In this document: piece after piece, positions 13,063-25,052 of the stretch
Numbering within the stretch: the stretch's first letter is position 1
Layout: the number at the start of each line of letters is the position of its first letter
Assembly (NCBI GenBank): GCA_963682175.1
Contig: OY821786.1
Location: forward strand, 28,480,501-28,544,500
Reading direction: 5' to 3'
From: Triglochin maritima
Lineage: Eukaryota; Streptophyta; Magnoliopsida; Alismatales; Juncaginaceae
DNA length: 64,000 bases
Notes under the pieces: generated by a model
Seen by the model: the letters and a program-made list of their open reading frames with translations, nothing else
The model's database searches: none
What the model was told of the DNA's origin: nothing
Translations under genes and position numbers: made by a program

Positions 13063-14240
13063 TCAATCATCAAGCCAATCTACATGGTTCCTCAATCCCA
13101 TGGACTCGAAATGCATTTCGCCCTTGGCTTGGGATAAGGGTTTTGTGAATGGATCAGCTGTGTTGCTGTTGGTGTCCACCCATAAAAGATTTATTTTGCC
13201 TTCGTCGATGAGGTCACGCGTCACGAAGTACTTACGATCCATGTACTTCACTTTGTGGTGTGATTTGGGATCCTTGATTTGCGAGATAGATGCACTATTG
13301 TCGCAAAATAGCTCTATTGATCCCTCGCTCGAGGGAACTACTCCAAGCTCTTCAAGGAACTTCTTAATCCACACTCCTTCCTTGCTCGCTTCAGCGACAA
13401 CCATTACTTCGGAAGCAGTGGTTGAGTCGGCCGTAGTGCTTTGCTTCCAACTACGCCAACTCACAGCTCCACCATTCAGAAGGAAGACGTATCCTGATTG
13501 CGACATTCTATCGTCTGGATCACTCATGAAACTCGCATCCGAGTAACCCTCAGCTATCAATTCCCTTTGTCCTCCATAAACAAGAATTGTATCCTTAGTC
13601 CGGTTAAGGTACTTCAGGATATTCTTGACCGCTGTCCAATGCTCAGGACCTGCGTTGGATTGGTGATGACTTGTCACGCTTAGAGCATACGAGACATCGG
13701 GTCTTGTGCAAGTCATCGCGTACATGATCGACCCAATTGCCGAAGCATAAGGGACATCCTTCATGTACTCTAAGTCCTTATGTGATTGAGCACGTTGAGA
13801 CTTCTTGAGTTGCACACTCATACTCATTGGCACACTGCCCTTTTTGGAGTTGTTAATCTTGAACCTTTCCAAGACCTTGTCAATGTATGTACGTTGACTC
13901 AGGCCAATGAGTCTACGGGATCTATCTCGGTATATCTTGATTCCCAAGATGTATTGAGCCTCACCCATGTCTTTCATTGAAAATGCAGATTTCAATGAAT
14001 TTCTCGTTTGCTCAAGCAAAGGAATATGATTGCCCATAAGCAATATGTCATCGACATATAAGATTAGGAATACTACATGGCTCCCACTAACCTTCTTGTA
14101 TATACAAGGTTCTTCCTTACTTTGAATGAAGTGAAGCTTCTTCACTTCCTCGTCAAAGCGTTTGTTCCAACTCCTTGATGCTTGCTTCAATCCATAAATG
14201 GATCTTTGAAGCTTGCACACCTTCTCGCTATTCTTTGGAT
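13063..14240 (-). pseudogene. Family-A reverse transcriptase C-part and RNase H, open frame
   Basis: A 385-residue open frame on the minus strand. It starts inside the RT (CKLQRSIYGLKQASRSWNKRF), contains the YVDD active-site block at about residues 54-57, and runs through copia RNase H with Asp in YSDASF, Glu in TTASEVMV and Asp in LFCDNSA, to the family end HVDWLDD. It lacks the RT N-terminus with the first catalytic Asp, because at about 14245 it is joined to an unrelated copia integrase. This is the best-preserved family-A RT end in the window, but truncated and so presumably inactive. Confidence 0.85.
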
Positions 14241-14254
14241 CTTCTCGCTATTCT
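14221..14254. repeat. 14-bp direct repeat at a pol-pol junction
   Basis: CTTCTCGCTATTCT occurs at 14221-14234 and again at 14241-14254, exactly where family-A RT gives way to the T-family integrase. Only one copy belongs to family A (it encodes NSEK). The second looks like copied filler at the join. Confidence 0.8.
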
Positions 14255-14746
14255 CGACATTTGAAGTAGAACACCAGTGTTTTGAAGATGGTTTTGGAAA
14301 GCACTAGACAAAAACTCTCCTCCAATATCACATTGAAAAACTTTTATTCCACATTCAAAATGTCTTTGAACATATTTTTCAAAACCAAGATAACAGGTAA
14401 AGAAATCAGATTTATATTTCATAGGAAAAAACCAGGTAAAACGTGTGTAGTCATCCACAAAGCAAGCATAATATCTAAAATTATTCCTGCTTATTACAGG
14501 AGATGGTCCCCATAGGTCACAGTGTACTTTGTCAAAAGGTTTTAAAGAGTGAGTTTGAGAATTCTGGAATGGAAGTCTTATAGACTTGCCAAGTTGGCAA
14601 CTGCTGCAAATGGTAGAAGAAATAGAAGTAGCTATGGAAATCCATCCTTGTCCTTGCAAGCATTTCAAAGTTTTAGTGCTAGGATGACCTAACCTACAAT
14701 GCCAAACTTGTTCAGTTACTTTCTTATGTCTATTTGAGAAGAACAC
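14250..14746 (-). pseudogene. T-family integrase N-terminus and core, truncated
   Basis: Contains the GAG-pre-integrase zinc-binding part (VWHCRLGHPSTKTLKCL and CSSCQLGKS), the first catalytic Asp in HCDLWGPSP, FVDDYTRFTWFFP, and a second acidic block CDIGGEF, where the usual TD has become CD. It ends after GVLLQMS, before the catalytic Glu region, at the junction with family A. It cannot encode a complete integrase. Confidence 0.8.
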
Positions 14747-14805
14747 TTTATGATTCTTACTTTGTAGAACATATGTATCTCCTCTAGCTTTTCCAGTAGC
14801 TATAA

Positions 14806-16090
14806 CTATCCCTGTAGCTCTGTTTTTAACATAAAATTCTTCTCAGCAAATTCTATGTTATAGGGAAGATCCTTAGTAAATTTCTTAACAGATAAAAGGT
14901 TATATTTCATATATGGAACTAGTAGAACATCTTTGAGTTCAATTTTTTTGTTTTCAAGACCTATTTCAACTATTCCAGTATGAGATATGGGAAGATCTGT
15001 TCCATTTCCAATTATAACTTTGTCTGAGCCATAGTATGGTTTTAAAGAATGCAATATACCTTCATTACCTGTAATGTGGGCTGTAGCTCCGGAGTCTGGG
15101 TACCAATCCCCATTAGGATCCTCCACAGTGACTGCTGCTAGGGCATGTGGCAGTTCCTCTGGCTGAAAGATTTTGTTAAATCGATGCCAGCATTTCAGAG
15201 CGTCATGTCCAAGCTTCTTGCATATTTTGCACATCACTGGGGTTCTCCCTGGCATGGCTCCCTCAGACTGCATATTTTCTTTCCCTCTCAGAGATTGATC
15301 TTGGGTGACTGAGGTTTGAGAGGGTTGCTGACCTTGGGTAGAGGCTTGAAAGCCTCGTCCCTTGGAAGTGAAGCCCCCATCTCTCTTGCCTCGGCCATAC
15401 CCTTGACCTTTCCCTTTGGGGTCATTCCTTTGAGCTCCAAAGGCTATCTGACTCATCTGATCAGGGTTATGAGTCATGGTTCTCATTTCATAGCTTTGAA
15501 GCATGGGAATGACCTTCGAGAAGTTGGGGATAGGGGGTTTTAGAGCAGTGGTGGTGAAAGTGTTGTATTCCATACCTAACCCGTTCAGGATCCAGAAAAC
15601 TCTGTTATGATCCGTTACTGGCCGACCAATTGAGGCTAGCTCATCACAATAAGTTTTGAACTACCTCATGTATTCACCCAGATTCTTGAAGTTTCTTTTG
15701 TGGATCATCTGTAGTTGTTGAAGTATTAGGAACTCTCGCTCGGCTGAGTCTTGAGCAAGTGAGTGATGGAGTGCTTCCAATACTTGTTTTGAGGTCTCAA
15801 GGTTCACAACTATACTGAGCACATCTTCCCCCAAAGTGCTTATTATCCAAGCTTTTAGGAGATGGCCTGAGTGTTTCCACAGATCATACTGTGGATTTTG
15901 ATTTACTCGAACCTCCCCTTCTTTATCTGTCACTACAAGAACCTTTTCCGGTGTAGCGATCTCTCCGTCTACAAATCCTTTCATGCATTGCGATTCCATC
16001 AGAGCTTCCACTTGCATTTTCGAGAGCTAGAAGTTAGATCCAGAGAGTTTGACAGAAACAAAGTTACCTATGTTTAAATTGGTTGGGCAG
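14806..16090 (-). pseudogene. T-family gag-protease with stops
   Basis: Two main open stretches, 15661-16017 and 14806-15573. The first is the Gag N-part (MKGFVDGEI, YDLWKHSGHLLKAWI, LGEDVLSIV, SKQVLEALHHSLAQDS). The second has a G/R-rich linker, a CCHC-like knuckle (CKICKKLGHDALKCW) and the aspartic protease motif DSGATAH. In-frame TAG codons near 16032 and 15658 break the frame. Gag would assemble the particle and the protease would cut the polyprotein. Confidence 0.8.
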
Positions 16091-16189
16091 GGATAGGCTC
16101 CAGATGTGACGAGAGCGTTGGTTGCCTCAAGATTCTTGGCCATGGAGACGATCAACTGGATCTGTCTGCTGGAGATGGCTCTGATACGA

Positions 16190-16633
16190 TGCGAGAACAA
16201 CCGAGCGCGATGGATCTCTCAAGCAGAGAGATCGAGAACAACAGAAAGGAAGAACACGACGGAAGCGAGAGAAGAAAAGAAGAAAACCCTAGAAAGGAAA
16301 TATGATTTCTGTGTTTTCATTACTGTAGTTATAGGTATTTATAGGTTACAAAACATTTCCTTTTACATCCAACGGTCATCTCACTATTAAAGTACATCCA
16401 ACGACTACATTGCCACGACTATACAGGTGTAGGAGGAGTTAGCCTCAGATCCTTGATAAGCCCAATTCTCATCAAATTGGCTCGTGGTCCAGCCATGGGC
16501 TCGAGTCATTTGATCAATTCACCGGCACAAGTTAATTTGACTTGCGCCTGGTCTCTATTCGATCAAATTAGCTCAATCCAGCATGGGTAATTTCATCAAG
16601 TGGACTCAAGTTCATCACCATCAAGCACAAACA
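16190..16633 (-). repeat. T-family 5' LTR
   Basis: Plus-strand TGCGAGAACAACC next to the primer-like site GGCTCTGATACGA (16177-16189), i.e. TCGTATCAGAGCC, with one base changed from the Met-tRNA site. A minus-strand TATAAATA box lies at 16336-16343. The right edge (ACAAACA, 16633) is inferred from where gag-like sequence of the opposite orientation starts; I could not test it against a second LTR. Confidence 0.5.
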
Positions 16634-17085
16634 TTGACAGATTCTCAAAGGGCAGAATTGAAAGCTGGAAATGGAAGCTAGAAAGCTGAAGGATTTGAAG
16701 GCGAAAAATTACCTGAGATCGTCCCATCTTGAAAACTATTCTTTGCAAAGATACTTCCAAGGACATTTTGGATTCTACGAAAAAGAAATCTCAAGGGTTT
16801 GTTAGAGTGAAGTGAGCACAACCTCAAGCGTTAAGAAGGGATTTCGAGACATTGACAATGAAGGATGGTGCATCTGTCACGAACTATTGTGCTAGAACTA
16901 TGGAGATCAGCAACAAGATGCATTTCCATGGCAAGAAGATGAATGATGTTACCATTGTGGAGAAAATTTTGCGTTCTCTGACTTCGAAGTTTGATTATGT
17001 TGTCTGCTCGATTGAAAAATCTAAAGACATTGATATACTCTCTCGAGATGAAAAAACAAAGCTCATTATTGGTTCACTTCCAAGG
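16634..17085 (+). pseudogene. Copia gag fragment (UBN2-type)
   Basis: Plus-strand translation in shifting frames gives LTDSQRAEL, LKDLKAKNY, then an open stretch from 16852 (KDGASVTNYCARTMEISNKM, VTIVEKILRSL, FDYVVCSIEKSKDID). This is the well-known plant copia Gag region. It has no N-terminus, no zinc knuckle, and stops in its first half. It lies between the T-family LTR and the next element's LTR and may belong to either or neither. Confidence 0.75.
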
Positions 17086-17087
17086 CT

Positions 17088-17403
17088 CTGACACGTGACA
17101 TGTCTGTATTGGCCAAGTATATTAGGGTTATGAGAAGACAACATATAAATATAGTGTAGGGTCTCCAATTCCAAGAGAGAAAAATACTAAGCCTAGTTGT
17201 CACCGCCACCTCTTTGTCTCACGTGTACCACCCGAAGGACACTTGGTTCGTGGATTCACGCTCCTCCTCCCATAGAGTTGGAAAAAGACCGGTGGAAGAA
17301 GAAAGACTCTGTAAAGAGACCATTGGATCCATCTTCCGTTGCCTGGGTTCAGATCTAGAAGATGTATTTTCGATCTTGTAGGGTAAATCACGTTTTACAA
17401 ACA
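17088..17403 (+). repeat. 5' LTR of element E
   Basis: Short LTR ending GTTTTACAAACA just before TTGGTATCACATCC, a slightly altered Met-tRNA primer site. TATAAATA at 17144-17151 fits a promoter. The left boundary (TGACACGTGACATG) is inferred; no second LTR is present to confirm it. Confidence 0.55.
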
Positions 17404-17855
17404 TTGGTATCACATCCATGTTGGTTGCTTTTGAATCCAATCTTCTTTTATGATTAAGATCATTTTCTTTGATGCTCTTAATAAAAAACGTAAACATTAG
17501 ACATTGATGTTCTATGACGAACATTGATTAACATGGATAATTGTTGTTGCGTTCCTATGTATTTCTTTTTGCTCACATGCATGTTGCTGTTGCTATTGGA
17601 CAATTGATTTTGTCTTGATTTCAAAGCAGAAATTATATATTTTTTGGATGTTGCGTTATCTCATTGAGCATGTTTACATGTTGTTTTCCGTTTCATTGGT
17701 AGAAGTTTATCATTTTTGTTTGAACATGTAATGTTGATAGAAGAAAGGAAACATGTTCTGATTGGGTTCTGTGACTTCGTGTCTTGGATATGATGCATTG
17801 ATGCATAATATTATATATGTTACATGCATTCAATATGGTATACGTGCATTCTATA

Positions 17856-18568
17856 CAATGTTAAGGTAGGCGATCGCCACTCGCGGTGGTCGCCCAACAA
17901 AGCTGGGAGAAATAGGTGGCCGCCTAGGCGGCCTCCTAGCCTAGGCGATCACCTCGGTGATAGCCGTTGGAGACTCCTTTTTTATTTTTTTATTTTTTAA
18001 AAAATTATAATATTCCCACTACCCCAAATCCTATATAAACCCCTCCAAACTTCTATATTTTTCACACATCTCTCATTCTCTTCTTCTTCATCATTCTATT
18101 CTAATCTTCTAGTTTCCTTATCTTCAAGTTTTCGCGATTAAGTCTCCGGTCTGGTGTTTAGTTTTGAAGTTGGAAAGTGAAGTCTCCGATCCGATTCTTC
18201 ATTCTTCAACCGCCAAAATCAAGTGCACTCTTTCTAACTTCTCTTTTAGGTGGAAAGTTAATTACTTTTGTAATCGTACTACTAAGCAATAAATTGTATA
18301 CCTAAGTGGGTAGAGAGGGTGCCTAGTGACACCTTGATCGAGGAACTCAGTGTCTTTTTGAAGCCTAAACATGTATGATATTTTTAGATAATATTTGTAT
18401 ATGTTTTCCTATTTTCCCGATTTTTCCTGATGTTTTAACTATTTTATCAAATTTAATTGATTAAAAAATATTAAAAATTGACCGCCCAGAGCTGGGCGGT
18501 CGCACGATCGCCTAGGCGACGGGACGCACCCGGTCGCCTAGGCTCACCTAGGGGGTGCGTGAACATCG
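17856..18568. mobile_element. Non-autonomous hAT element, 713 bp
   Basis: Flanked by the 8-bp direct repeat ATTCTATA at 17848-17855 and 18569-18576. The ends are CAATGTT at left and GAACATCG at right (reverse complement CGATGTTC), a short hAT-like terminal inverted repeat. Both ends carry GC-rich subterminal palindromic words such as GCCGCCTAGGCGGC and GCCTAGGCGA (17866-17960 and 18481-18555), while the middle is AT-rich. No ORF resembles a transposase. It sits in the leader of copia element E and is younger than it. Confidence 0.75.
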
Positions 18569-18619
18569 ATTCTATATATATTCCCTTTATTTGATGCTCA
18601 CGTCAGCGTAGTTTTTTTT

Positions 18620-18738
18620 TTCTTTCATGTGCATTAGTTTGGTAATTGATACAATGAATGGTTATTATCATTACTTTGTTTCTTTCATGTGCATTAGTTT
18701 AGTATATGATACAATGAATGGTTATTATCTTTACTTTT
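18620..18738. repeat. 60-bp tandem duplication
   Basis: Two near-identical copies of a 60-bp segment start at about 18620 and 18680 (TCTTTCATGTGCATTAGTTT in each), differing at a few bases. No coding content. Confidence 0.9.
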
Positions 18739-19498
18739 TCGGTAATTAGTTACAATTCCTATTTATTTGTTTCCATAACAAGCATGATTGTATTGAGCAG
18801 TGATATATTATAGAATTGATAATGTTTTATCACTTTCACGTTTTTTTTTATCATTGGACGATTCGTTATAACATGTGGTGATTGATATTGTCCGGTAAAC
18901 GTAGACTTTATTGCCTAATATTGACATGTCATTTGTGAGGTTTGTGAAAGTTCCCATGAGGTTTGTGCTAAAGTCTTGTGCAGACATGTTCAATATTTTT
19001 TAACATTTCCTTACATAGATCGAGTTAGAAAATATTATTTGATTATAATTGATTGTGTATCTTTTAACATCAATATTTAGATCATTCGCTCGATTTAGGA
19101 ATGTTAAAATTATTTAATTTCTTTGTGATTTCAATAATGTTGTTCTGTGTGATTTTTTTGGAACTAAACAAATGACATACTTAGTGGGAGTTACAAGGTA
19201 TAAGTGTTTTGTGTTAACCACCTTATAACATGATAGTTGGAAATTTATTGTTTATTTCTCACTGATTTGCCAAGATTTATATATATATATGCATCATTAA
19301 TTCATGATGGAGCGTGATTTATAAATTAGTAAATGACTTATTTGACTATTGCATGAGGATTTGATTGAATGCTTTTGTTTTCATTTGGTCTAAGTGCAGT
19401 AGTTATTAAGTTATTTTATTATTTTTATGTTGTTGCTGCTCAAATAATTTTATGCTAGAACTTATTTGTCGTTATATTTATGTCTTAGATTTTTTCAT

Positions 19499-20440
19499 GG
19501 CTGCTTCCAAGAGCATTGCCGTTGATCTGACTCGAGGAGACAAACTCAATGAGAGAAATTACGATATGTGGCATTGTAAGATTGAGTATCTTCTTGAGGA
19601 TCAGGACATGTTGGAGAACATAATCCAAATCATGATCCCACCTGAAGAAGGCAACACTACGCAGCATCACATAAATATGGATGTCTATAATGCATGGAAA
19701 AAGAACCGTATTGCTTGCATTACAATTTTGAGTTTGATGCGAGATGATCTGTTGTTGCGGTTTGAAAAGATTCGAACTTCAAAGACCTTGTGAGAAGCTG
19801 TCAAGTTTCAATGGAGTGACCTCCGTCATAAGGACCCGCCAGCTTGGGCTTATGTTTGAGGGGTATAAATTGTGCCAAGGTCACACTATGAGGCAACATA
19901 TTACCGCAATGTGAAACATTATAAGCAAGCTTACCAGTTGTGTTGAAGACTGATGAGTAGCAAGTGTCTGCTCTTATCAAATCATTGCCTTCGAAGAATT
20001 GGGGGCACATGAAGGTCCATTTGACTAACGCTGATGAACATTTCACCAGGCTGCAAAGCACCTTGAGCTAGAGGAGGACGACATGAATGTGGAAGCTCCT
20101 CAAGGTGAAGTGTTTGCTGCTGATTTTAGCGCTCCTCGGAGGAGTGCAAGCTTTAAGCGCAAAAGAAAGAAAACTCAAGGTTTTGGAGGCAAGAAAGATG
20201 GAAATGGAAACAAAGCGGAAAAGAAAGCTGAAAAAAACAACCTCGGGGATCCAAAGGCGGGAAAAACATTTAACTTGCTTTAACTGCCGTAAAGTTGGAC
20301 ATTATGCTCGTGAATGCACTGGACAAAAGGTGATTACTGTGTGTAATTTTTCGAGTTGTCAATTAACAAGTTCTATGATGCTTACAGAACATTCTCCTAT
20401 GTGGATTGTAGATTCAGGTGCATGATTGAGAGTTTATTAG
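19499..20440 (+). pseudogene. Element E gag-protease, frameshifted
   Basis: The start at 19499 (MAASKSIAVDLTRGDKLNER) leads into the copia Gag N-part (NYDMWHCKIEYLLEDQDMLE, AWKKNRIACITILSLM). After 19793 stops and frame changes follow; fragments such as VHLTNADEH near 20010 keep the family pattern. A basic linker and a CCHC knuckle (CFNCRKVGHYARECTG) lie at 20230-20320, then the protease start MWIVDSGA at 20400-20424. The frame ends there because the next element has replaced the rest. Confidence 0.75.
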
Positions 20441-21482
20441 TTCAATACCGCAAGTGCACGACGTCGGTGAAGACGCGGCGGCAAGTACGAGTCGTACCAC
20501 GAGGAGTTGTGCACGTTGTTGTTATCACCATACTTGAGTGGGAAGAGAAATAGATGGAGAGATTTAGGCTAAGATAACTACAATAAACTAAGATAGAAGA
20601 AAACATTCTAATTAAACCCCGTGGAGTGGAGGTGCAATAGTGAGGTGTGTGTGCATGAGGGTGTCCAACCATTACACATATGTGTAAGAGTGTGTGTTTA
20701 CAAGTAAAAGTTAGTGTGGAATCTAAGTGTAAAACACATACAATTACATGATATACAAGACTAGGATAAGTTAACATGAAGTTAAAATCAATTTTATGGA
20801 TTCTCAAGTATGCAATAAGCACCTAGTGTGGCCATTAAAACATCAATCAATGCTAAGCATAACCTTAGTTCATTTAAGCAACATAAATCAAATCAAGCAA
20901 CCATTCATTTCAAGTCCATTCCATCATCAAATAAAACTCATCACAAGCAAAATGTCAAAACTAGATTTAGCATAAAACAAATACGTAGTGTGGCCATTAT
21001 CTCAGCTAAAACAAGATTCACATGCTACAAGTTTTAGATCTAACATTAAGCACATGGAAATGACACAAACTTAGGAACCTATCATATACTTCACCATCAA
21101 CTACATTACCTCCACCCCAAATGGGGTGTATCTACTCACTAATCATAATAACAAGCACGGAAAACAAGAGATTAAGACTAAACATGTCATAAAACTTTAA
21201 ATAAATGTAACCAACAAAATCAAAAACTAATTGCATAGAAAGAAAGTTAATGAGAAGAGGAACATGAATCCAACCTTATATTAAAGAAAATGTGTGATTA
21301 TAATTTTCATCTACCTTCCTTTACTTGTAGCCAGATTGGGTAAAAACTAACCTACTCTAATGGCGGAAGTGGAGAAGAGGAGGAAAGGAAGAAGAAACCA
21401 TGCTATTTACAGAAGAAAGTGTGATTCTGGGAGCAATCCAATGGTTGAAATAGATTTCTTTAAGTTTTGGTGCACCCAAATA
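20423..21482 (-). repeat. D-type LTR-like fragment, related in layout to the B and C LTRs
   Basis: Begins TGATTGAGAG on plus and soon shows the motif shared with B and C LTRs: CCGCAAGTGCACG, then a CGTC/GACG stem-loop (20462-20475) and GGCAAGTACGAGTCG. Further right, CCAAATGGGG and TACTCACTA (21110-21145) resemble the C LTR. The right end is cut by a family-A LTR at 21483. GTGCA occurs at 20418-20422 and 21470-21474, but the sequence there lacks an LTR terminus, so I do not claim a duplication. ORFs here are not convincing. Confidence 0.55.
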
Positions 21483-23792
21483 AATGTTGGATTTCGTGCC
21501 CCTATGTATGTGTATATTTTAAAATTTTAATACATGCATACATGATCGATTTCCATATTTTCAACAATTTCATGTACATCGGTTTATATTTATTCTAATA
21601 TGATATAATAAATATATATTACAACAAATATGAGAGGATCATACCCAAAAATATCTTGTGGCACCTTGTGAATGCGATGTTCCCTCCGCCATGTGACACC
21701 TTGTGAGTGCGATGGTGGTCTTATAACGCTCATTTCTAGCACTATCCATGAACATCTTTGTTAGAGCTTCCATGATCTTCTCGGGTTTTGAATCCAAGTA
21801 TTTCGCTTGAAGCGAGTCACCCATGGAGGCCAACATTAGACTGTGAACCTGGTTCTCTTGGTCTTCCCACTTGGCTTTTGCCTCTCTCTCGTTATCGGTT
21901 GCCTTCTCATTTAATTTTGGAATTTCACCTTCCAAAATATGAGATAGTTTCTCAAACTTCAACACGATATTGAGCTTGAGTTGCCAGCTTATAAAGCTTG
22001 AGCCATCATTTGCCAAAGGATGTTTTTCAATCATAGATCGCACAATACGTTGCATATTCAATATTTCAACAAAATAAATTTATACATAGGATTTAATGTC
22101 AATTTTATGTTTGAAAATCAATACCGCAAATACAAATTTGTCCATAAATACAGGAATTCAAGATCCTATCAATTATAATATAAACCAGCTAAGGGCTATC
22201 AGATATATTATAAAATCAAGGTAAGAAAACATTTTCTAATCATAACCATTTCAAAATTTTGCAACAATTGCATTTTCAAACTCTTATGACTCTTGTCATT
22301 TTAATTAAGAGGGAATTTAACCAATCCTCGTAAGAAAAAAACTCTTTTTCTCAAAACCGAGCTAGGGCTCCGGGTCTTGTTAAAAAACTTATTTCATTTG
22401 ATACGAGATACGTTTATCCATTGTTTTCACAAACAAATACACTCGGTGTCCACTAAGGGTGAATCACACCTCGTACATCTATTCATGGCAGAACAATAGA
22501 CAGTTTTATATCTCCCACTATTCCCAAAGATGGAGGAGGGAGCTATCTCCCGCTAAGGACGAGCAGAATATCCCTCGATCGATGGCTGCTAGGGGATGAA
22601 ATAAGAAAGAAAAATACTCTTAATTTTTTGTTGGACAATTTAAACATCTATATGTGATTTTAGAACTTGGATGATCATGCATATTTATTATCTATACACA
22701 TCCTAACATTCGTTTACACAATCACATACATGTCAATCACAGAAACATAAATATATTCATTCACACATATATCAGTGTGAGTTTATATGTTCCCGCGTCC
22801 TTGATTCTTGCACGTCTATAGCGTCTTCTCCGCGACTTCCTCTTGCACCATGGATGTAGATATTCGAAAAATATAAACATGCATCTCACAATTTTGAAAA
22901 TTGTCAAGTGAATGTCCTATGTAAAAACTCTCTCATATGCATGCATGCATCTACATAGATATAAAAATTTGGCTTTTACATATACATAAATTCCTATGAT
23001 TGAATAATAATAATATACACATTCATTCATTCACACATGGCTTTGTCAGAACATACAAACTCATATATCCATGCAAAAGAGAACTCGAGAAACACATAGA
23101 CATATACATATACATGCACAATATAAGACGATCATATCCAAAGGTTCTCTAAACCTTTATGAATATCCAGAGTTGCTTTGTACGTCGAATTGCCCACCAA
23201 TTTGCCTCCAAGTGTTCACCAAACTCTAAACAAGATTAGAGAGAAAGGAGCTGGTCAATTCAATCACTAAATCAAGGTTAGAATCTACTTAATAACCCCT
23301 TTTATGCTCCCTGAGAATTTAATCTCCAAAAGCTTGAAATAATTAAGGAATTTTTAGATGGATTAATAGGGTGGTTAGGGAGAGAGAAATTTTGCATTAA
23401 TTAAAACAAGAAGGGAGATGAGACCTATTTATAGGGTCTCCCAACACCCACATCACGTGGTAACCACTAACTCATGATCTCTTGTTTTTCACTCCTTAAA
23501 ATCAATCACAATTGACACAATCATCCACATCCAAATTTAACCATAATTGGAATAATTTCAATACATGATCAATACTAATTTCTTATTAATTCGGGCAACA
23601 CCGTTTTTACCATTTTTTGTTGTTTACCAAATTTTGGATTTATATCTAACAAAATTTGATCTTTGGGTTTTTTAACAAATTCATATATCATGTAATATAT
23701 TTTCATATGTAATGTCAACCATTACACCCCATAATACATACATCCCATGTGAACTTATAAATGATTCTAACTATGTCATTTTCATGACACAT
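21483..23792 (-). mobile_element. Internally deleted family-A copy
   Basis: On the minus strand: LTR part 23792-23115, leader 23114-22056 (primer site missing), gag 22055-21651, then an abrupt jump into the terminal ~165 bp of a family-A LTR (21650-21483). All of pol is absent. The left LTR piece begins TGTTGGATTTCGTG, the normal terminus. The right part stops at about 23792, where Sirevirus-like LTR sequence starts. Confidence 0.7.
21651..22055 (-). pseudogene. Family-A gag N-terminal part, truncated
   Basis: Starts at ATG 22055 (MQRIVRSMIEKHPLANDG), open through LASMGDSLQAKYLDSKPEK to TRCHMAEGTS, then leaves gag. The junction shows a duplicated CACCTTGTGARTGCGATG (21662-21679 and 21697-21714). 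It corresponds to about the first 130 Gag residues. Confidence 0.8.
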
Positions 23793-23881
23793 TGACCGAA
23801 TTTATTCTGAATTGGGCCCTACAAGTTTTTGTTTTGTGTTTCTTTCACAAACCCTTACTAAACTTGCCCCAACGACTATAA
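23793..23881 (+). repeat. Left piece of a split Sirevirus-type LTR (U3)
   Basis: About 90 bp, unlike family A, between the truncated family-A LTR and element A1. Its last five bases TATAA duplicate those at 35257-35261, the A1 target duplication. It should therefore continue at 35262 as the same LTR, whose TATA box lies at 35274. The left edge is placed where family-A similarity stops and is approximate. Confidence 0.55.
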
Positions 23882-25052
23882 TGAAGGGAATGTGTTCTAA
23901 AAGTTTTACTTTTAAATGTCAATTGTTATGAATTGAATGAGAAATCATTTTGTTCCTTGTTTATGTTATTCGTCTTTTAGAAGTGTTAAGGAAGAGGCTC
24001 TTGGTCCTTAACCGTAGAGCTCTAAAAGATATTGGTTTACATAAAACAAAAGATATTCGCAATCATGGTAATTAACATGGGACATCAATTACCGAGTTAA
24101 GATTGTCGTGTTGCTCATAGATCATTGTAGCTCTACAAGTGAGTGACAACACGGGTACACAAAAGAGGAAAATATTACTTTTGTATATTGAATAGACCTA
24201 ATAAGTAAAACATTATAGAAATGTGTTTCTGTGTCATTAATATTTTACTGTGTCCTTGGTCCTTTGATATGAGAGTTATATCCGATCACTTAAGAAATGC
24301 TTGATTAGACTAGTGTCTTAAGCTATCGATAAGTGTAGTGTAAAGGCATTGGTTGGTTAAGTATGACTTTCGTTGAAGAAGATAGTTAGTCAAAAGATTA
24401 TCATTTCCCCTCTTAATTGAGTGATGATATTAGTGGGCCCCTTGATAAAGCAAAGTTATAATGTGCATAATGTGATTTGAGTTAAGTCACATATTTATAA
24501 CTAGCTTAAAGAGATCAAGAAATGAATACTAATACAAAGATGACACAATACAACTTTGTATGTATTCTTAATATCACGAGGCAAGGGACGGACACAAGTG
24601 GTGCACTCCATCACTAAATGGATCGGGTTTTGATTCAAGTGGAATTAAGACATCTAACTAATTGGGAGCTATAATGTGTAGCTAGATACCGCTTATAGCT
24701 TGTGATATTAAGCTCTTAATATCACTGTCAACTTAGTTTAGATCCTCCCATAGGTCACACCACAAAACTGGGAAACGAGAAATGGGGATTTTGAGTTCAT
24801 AAGATGTGTCGGGTTTCATGTAGAAAATAAGACACATGGGGTGAACAAGCAAAATCAAAATTATGTTGTGATTAATAACATAATTAGAATCTAAATTAAA
24901 TTCATATGTGATGTAAATATTATGGGGTGTAATGATTGATCATTACATAGGACAATATGTTACATAAGTTGTGAATTTACTAATAATCCCGAAATGTCAA
25001 ATTTTGTAGGGGTTAAACCGAAATTTGACAAGTCTGCAGTATTGTGCAGAAA

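Larger units (their letters stand above)
14246..16633 (-). mobile_element. 5' half of a second copia family (T): LTR, gag, protease, integrase
   Basis: On the minus strand: LTR 16190-16633, primer-like site 16177-16189, gag, protease, then integrase cut at 14246. Gag and zinc knuckle differ wholly from family A, so this is a different lineage, of the RE1/TNT1 type judging by its Gag and the WYPDSGATAHIT protease motif. No matching T-family RT or 3' LTR follows; family-A sequence takes over. Confidence 0.75.
17088..20422 (+). mobile_element. 5' part of a plus-strand copia element (E)
   Basis: Order on plus: LTR about 17088-17403, primer-like site at 17405, ~2-kb leader interrupted by a hAT element (17856-18568), gag from 19499, knuckle and protease up to 20422, where a D-type LTR fragment cuts it. 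Nothing downstream of the protease remains, so it is non-functional. Confidence 0.7.

Noticed and set aside
20418..21474. GTGCA at both ends of the D LTR fragment as a target duplication
   Set aside because: The right copy is not next to an LTR terminus (no CA end) and the fragment's U3 looks truncated; a 5-bp match alone is weak.
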